Assembly: GCA_023252335.1 (NCBI GenBank)
Contig: JAJPEA010000096.1
Location: 1 to 6,525, forward strand
Source of the DNA: Nitrosotalea sp.
Lineage (GTDB): Archaea; Thermoproteota; Nitrososphaeria; Nitrososphaerales; Nitrosopumilaceae
Length of the DNA stretch: 6,525 nt
Direction: 5' to 3'
Part shown: positions 5,124 to 6,525 of the stretch, in pieces
Layout of the letters: each line of letters starts with the position of its first letter
Position numbering within the stretch: position 1 is the stretch's first letter
Notes under the pieces: generated by a model
What the model was told of the DNA's origin: nothing
Seen by the model: the letters and a program-made list of their open reading frames with translations, nothing else
Database searches by the model: none
Made by a program: the position numbers and the translations under genes

Positions 5124-5836
5124 CCGTAAATTGCATCCCTTAGCGGGCCTGCGTCTTGTTCTGTCTGCTTCAAGTTTTCTTCAATGCCTTCTGCTTCATT
5201 GAGTAATAACTTGAGGTTACATGATGCACCTGGGACAAGTTTTGTCATTGCCATGCAAATCTCTGCACCTGCCCGGAAATCAGGCCCTGATTCTTTTGCT
5301 TTGCACAGCAACACAATGACATTGATGTTTGCAAGCAACCCTTCATTTAATAAAATTCCTGGAATTCCTGGAATGGTTCCATTTTTTAGTACGGGTATAT
5401 TTACATCACGTAATTTTTTCTTTGCAGATTCGGTACTACCAACTCCTATCACAGAAGGTGTTGCTTCATCGCTTTTGATTGCAGAGCTGCTTATGATAAA
5501 AGAACACTTGTGATCACTTGCCCACTTTAGCATGACTCGTGCTACATCGCGATGAATTGATTCGTGAGGGGTAAGGTATGATGAAAAGACTGCAACCTTG
5601 AGATCCTTGTTGACTAGAATTCGTGCAGGAAAGTTTGGCACTTCGTCTCTTACAATGCTTATCGGAGGGAAAAGTTCCGAGTCAAGTACTCCTGCCAATT
5701 CAAATTGAGATGTTGTATTGACAAGTGACTCGGTTGCAATGGCATTTGCCAAGCCTGTATATGGAAAGCCGTCTATAAGGTAGCCTTCTTTTATATCAAT
5801 TGGAATGATTTCTCTTGCCTGCACTTCGTTTCCCAT
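5120..5836 (-). CDS. PAC2-family proteasome assembly chaperone homologue with C-terminal HbYX motif
   Basis: This 238-residue cytoplasmic protein belongs to the PAC2 family, related to eukaryotic proteasome chaperones PAC1/PAC2 and archaeal PbaA/PbaB. Landmarks are the N-terminal glycine-rich block IDGFPYTGLANAIATESLV (about 21-39), SSYLTPHES, the GIPGILLNEG block (157-166) and GPDFRAGAEICMAM (184-197), followed by an acidic C-terminal helix. The last three residues are Ile-Tyr-Gly, a hydrophobic-Tyr-X (HbYX) end. In Pba1 and PbaA such a tail docks into pockets of the 20S proteasome alpha ring. This makes a PbaA-like role likely, though assembly chaperoning versus another proteasome-linked function cannot be told from sequence. 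The ATG at 5836 has a TATA-like box about 27 nt upstream. It leads an operon with the 82-residue unknown. Confidence 0.87.
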   Translation of the reverse strand: MGNEVQAREIIPIDIKEGYLIDGFPYTGLANAIATESLVNTTSQFELAGVLDSELFPPISIVRDEVPNFPARILVNKDLKVAVFSSYLTPHESIHRDVARVMLKWASDHKCSFIISSSAIKSDEATPSVIGVGSTESAKKKLRDVNIPVLKNGTIPGIPGILLNEGLLANINVIVLLCKAKESGPDFRAGAEICMAMTKLVPGASCNLKLLLNEAEGIEENLKQTEQDAGPLRDAIYG

Positions 5837-5858
5837 GATGTGAATATTGGATACGGAG

Positions 5859-5867
5859 TTTTAATTA
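5859..5867 (-). promoter_or_regulatory. TATA-like box for the PAC2 operon
   Basis: On the minus strand TAATTAAAA is centred about 27 nt before the ATG at 5836, consistent with a leaderless transcript. Confidence 0.45.
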
Positions 5868-5876
5868 TGGATATCG

Positions 5877-5882
5877 TTTTAT
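5877..5882 (+). promoter_or_regulatory. TATA-like box for the RAM-domain gene
   Basis: TTTTAT is centred about 26 nt upstream of the GTG at 5906. It lies only about 10 nt from the PAC2 box on the other strand, so the two divergent promoters probably compete for, or share, transcription factors. Confidence 0.4.
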
Positions 5883-5905
5883 GTGCCCCAAGTGGAATGA
5901 TACTT

Positions 5906-6151
5906 GTGGAATCACTCTACATACTCATTAGTTGTGATCTAGGTTCTGAAGTAGAAATAATCAATGAGCTTGCAAAAATTTCCGAAGTAAAAGAGGTCCG
6001 AGGTACATATGGAATCTATGACATCTTTGTAAAACTCCAAGCCGATTCAAATTCTGCACTAGAAGCACTAATCACACACAAGATTCGAAGACTTCCAAAA
6101 GTTCGTTCAACTGTGACATTGACTCCGATCCTTTCTCAGGGCGGGCGCTAA
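5906..6151 (+). CDS. Stand-alone Lrp/AsnC ligand-binding (RAM) domain protein
   Basis: This 81-residue protein corresponds to the effector-binding RAM domain of Lrp/AsnC regulators, without the DNA-binding helix-turn-helix. Visible features are the first strand LYILISCDLGSE, helix EIINELAKI, the conserved loop VRGTYGIYDIFVKL (31-44) with the Gly-x-Tyr-Gly pattern, helix EALITHKIRRL, and a last strand VRSTVTLTPIL. Stand-alone RAM proteins form oligomers that bind small molecules, often amino acids, and can modulate full-length Lrp proteins. Start choice: GTG 5906 gives MESLYILISC, begins exactly at the first domain strand and has a TATA-like box at the right distance. In-frame alternatives at 5840, 5867 and 5897 add residues that do not look like the domain. 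The next gene, cysS, begins 8 nt after the stop, so co-transcription is likely and an amino-acid-sensing role fits. Confidence 0.82.
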   Translation: MESLYILISCDLGSEVEIINELAKISEVKEVRGTYGIYDIFVKLQADSNSALEALITHKIRRLPKVRSTVTLTPILSQGGR

Positions 6152-6159
6152 GTCAAAAA

Positions 6160-6525
6160 ATGCTCAAACTTTACAATTCTTTTTCTTTATCTAAAGAAGA
6201 CTTTGTTCCGTTTGAAAAAGATCTTGTAAAAATGTTCATCTGCGGTCCTACTGTATACGACTATACTCATCTAGGACATGCGAGAATATTTTTGATATAT
6301 GATCTCTTGTCTAGGTGTCTAAATGATCAGGGATTCAAAACTGATGTTCTTGTGAATATGACTGACATTAACCAAAACGTGTTTGACAGGGCAAAAGAAA
6401 ATTCAACAACTTACAAAGATGTGGCAAAGTTCTATGCGTCTGCGTTTGTAGTTGCGCTCCAGTCACTTGGAATACAGAGTATCAACAGGCTTGCGTATGT
6501 GTCAGACTATGTTTCAAGCATAGAG
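6160..6525 (+). CDS. cysS: Cysteinyl-tRNA synthetase, N-terminal part (cut by window edge)
   Basis: This cytoplasmic class I synthetase attaches cysteine to tRNA-Cys. The first 122 residues are present and the gene runs off the window. Key features are MFICGPTVYDYTHLGHARIF with Cys28, the first zinc ligand that recognises the cysteine thiol, and the HIGH-type ATP-binding signature HLGH (37-40). Next comes LVNMTDIN..VFDRAKEN, matching the bacterial NITDIDDKIIKRANEN block except that Asp-Asp-Lys is replaced by Asn-Gln-Asn. About a quarter of a typical 460-residue enzyme is visible. The KMSKS loop and remaining zinc ligands lie beyond the edge. The start ATG is 8 nt downstream of the RAM-domain stop. 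No TATA-like box or strong Shine-Dalgarno site is seen, which suggests transcription from the RAM-gene promoter. Confidence 0.95.
   Translation, partial: MLKLYNSFSLSKEDFVPFEKDLVKMFICGPTVYDYTHLGHARIFLIYDLLSRCLNDQGFKTDVLVNMTDINQNVFDRAKENSTTYKDVAKFYASAFVVALQSLGIQSINRLAYVSDYVSSIE

Noticed and set aside
5355..5382. Short tandem repeat of GGAATTCCT-like units
   Set aside because: It encodes the conserved GIPGI block of the PAC2 family, so protein sequence explains it.
1..6525. tRNA/rRNA genes, CRISPR arrays, insertion sequences, prophage or integration sites
   Set aside because: Reading both strands showed no regularly spaced repeats, transposase motifs or tRNA-like cloverleaf, and all non-coding gaps are under about 100 nt.

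Overview
The window looks like a stretch of chromosome from a low-GC marine ammonia-oxidising archaeon (Nitrososphaerota, Nitrosopumilus-like). The evidence is a set of archaeal genes read directly from sequence: an Nre-family repair protein, a Y-family polymerase resembling Sulfolobus Dpo4, Alba, a PAC2-type proteasome chaperone with a C-terminal HbYX motif, and a stand-alone Lrp ligand-binding (RAM) domain. They sit beside an archaeosortase-like membrane protein of the kind known from this phylum. Genes are tightly packed, several starts are GTG or TTG, and AT-rich TATA-like boxes lie about 24-29 nt upstream of many starts, as expected for leaderless archaeal transcripts. The species assignment is inference.

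Layout, left to right. (1) 1-167: the 5' part of an unrecognised gene on the minus strand, divergent from (2) nreA, 252-1412 plus, which ends in a PCNA-binding motif. (3) 1453-2400 plus: an archaeosortase/exosortase-family membrane protein whose catalytic Cys position is Ser, overlapping by 26 nt (4) a small HExxH zincin-like protein, 2375-2860 plus. (5) 2857-3948 minus: DNA polymerase IV (Dpo4 type), also ending in a PCNA-binding motif; its stop codon shares the tetranucleotide TTAA with the stop of the zincin. (6) 4042-4284 plus: an 80-residue charged protein of unknown function, followed by a hairpin and T-run terminator. (7) alba, 4356-4646 plus, overlapping by 11 nt (8) a 78-residue membrane-anchored four-cysteine protein. 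(9) 4875-5123 and (10) 5120-5836, minus strand: a two-gene operon of a PAC2 proteasome-assembly-chaperone homologue and an 82-residue unknown, joined by ATGA. (11) 5906-6151 plus: a stand-alone RAM domain, followed 8 nt later by (12) the 5' third or so of cysteinyl-tRNA synthetase, cut by the window edge.

Themes: NreA and Dpo4 both look wired to the PCNA sliding clamp, and Alba adds a chromatin/nucleic-acid protein, so the left two thirds is rich in genome-maintenance genes. The archaeosortase-zincin pair is the most system-like part of the window: a membrane transpeptidase homologue with a Ser-Arg-His triad, probably translated together with a putative metalloprotease. The right end combines proteasome assembly, a likely amino-acid sensor and an aminoacyl-tRNA synthetase. 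No rRNA, tRNA, mobile element or CRISPR array is visible, and there is no gene-free stretch longer than about 100 nt.
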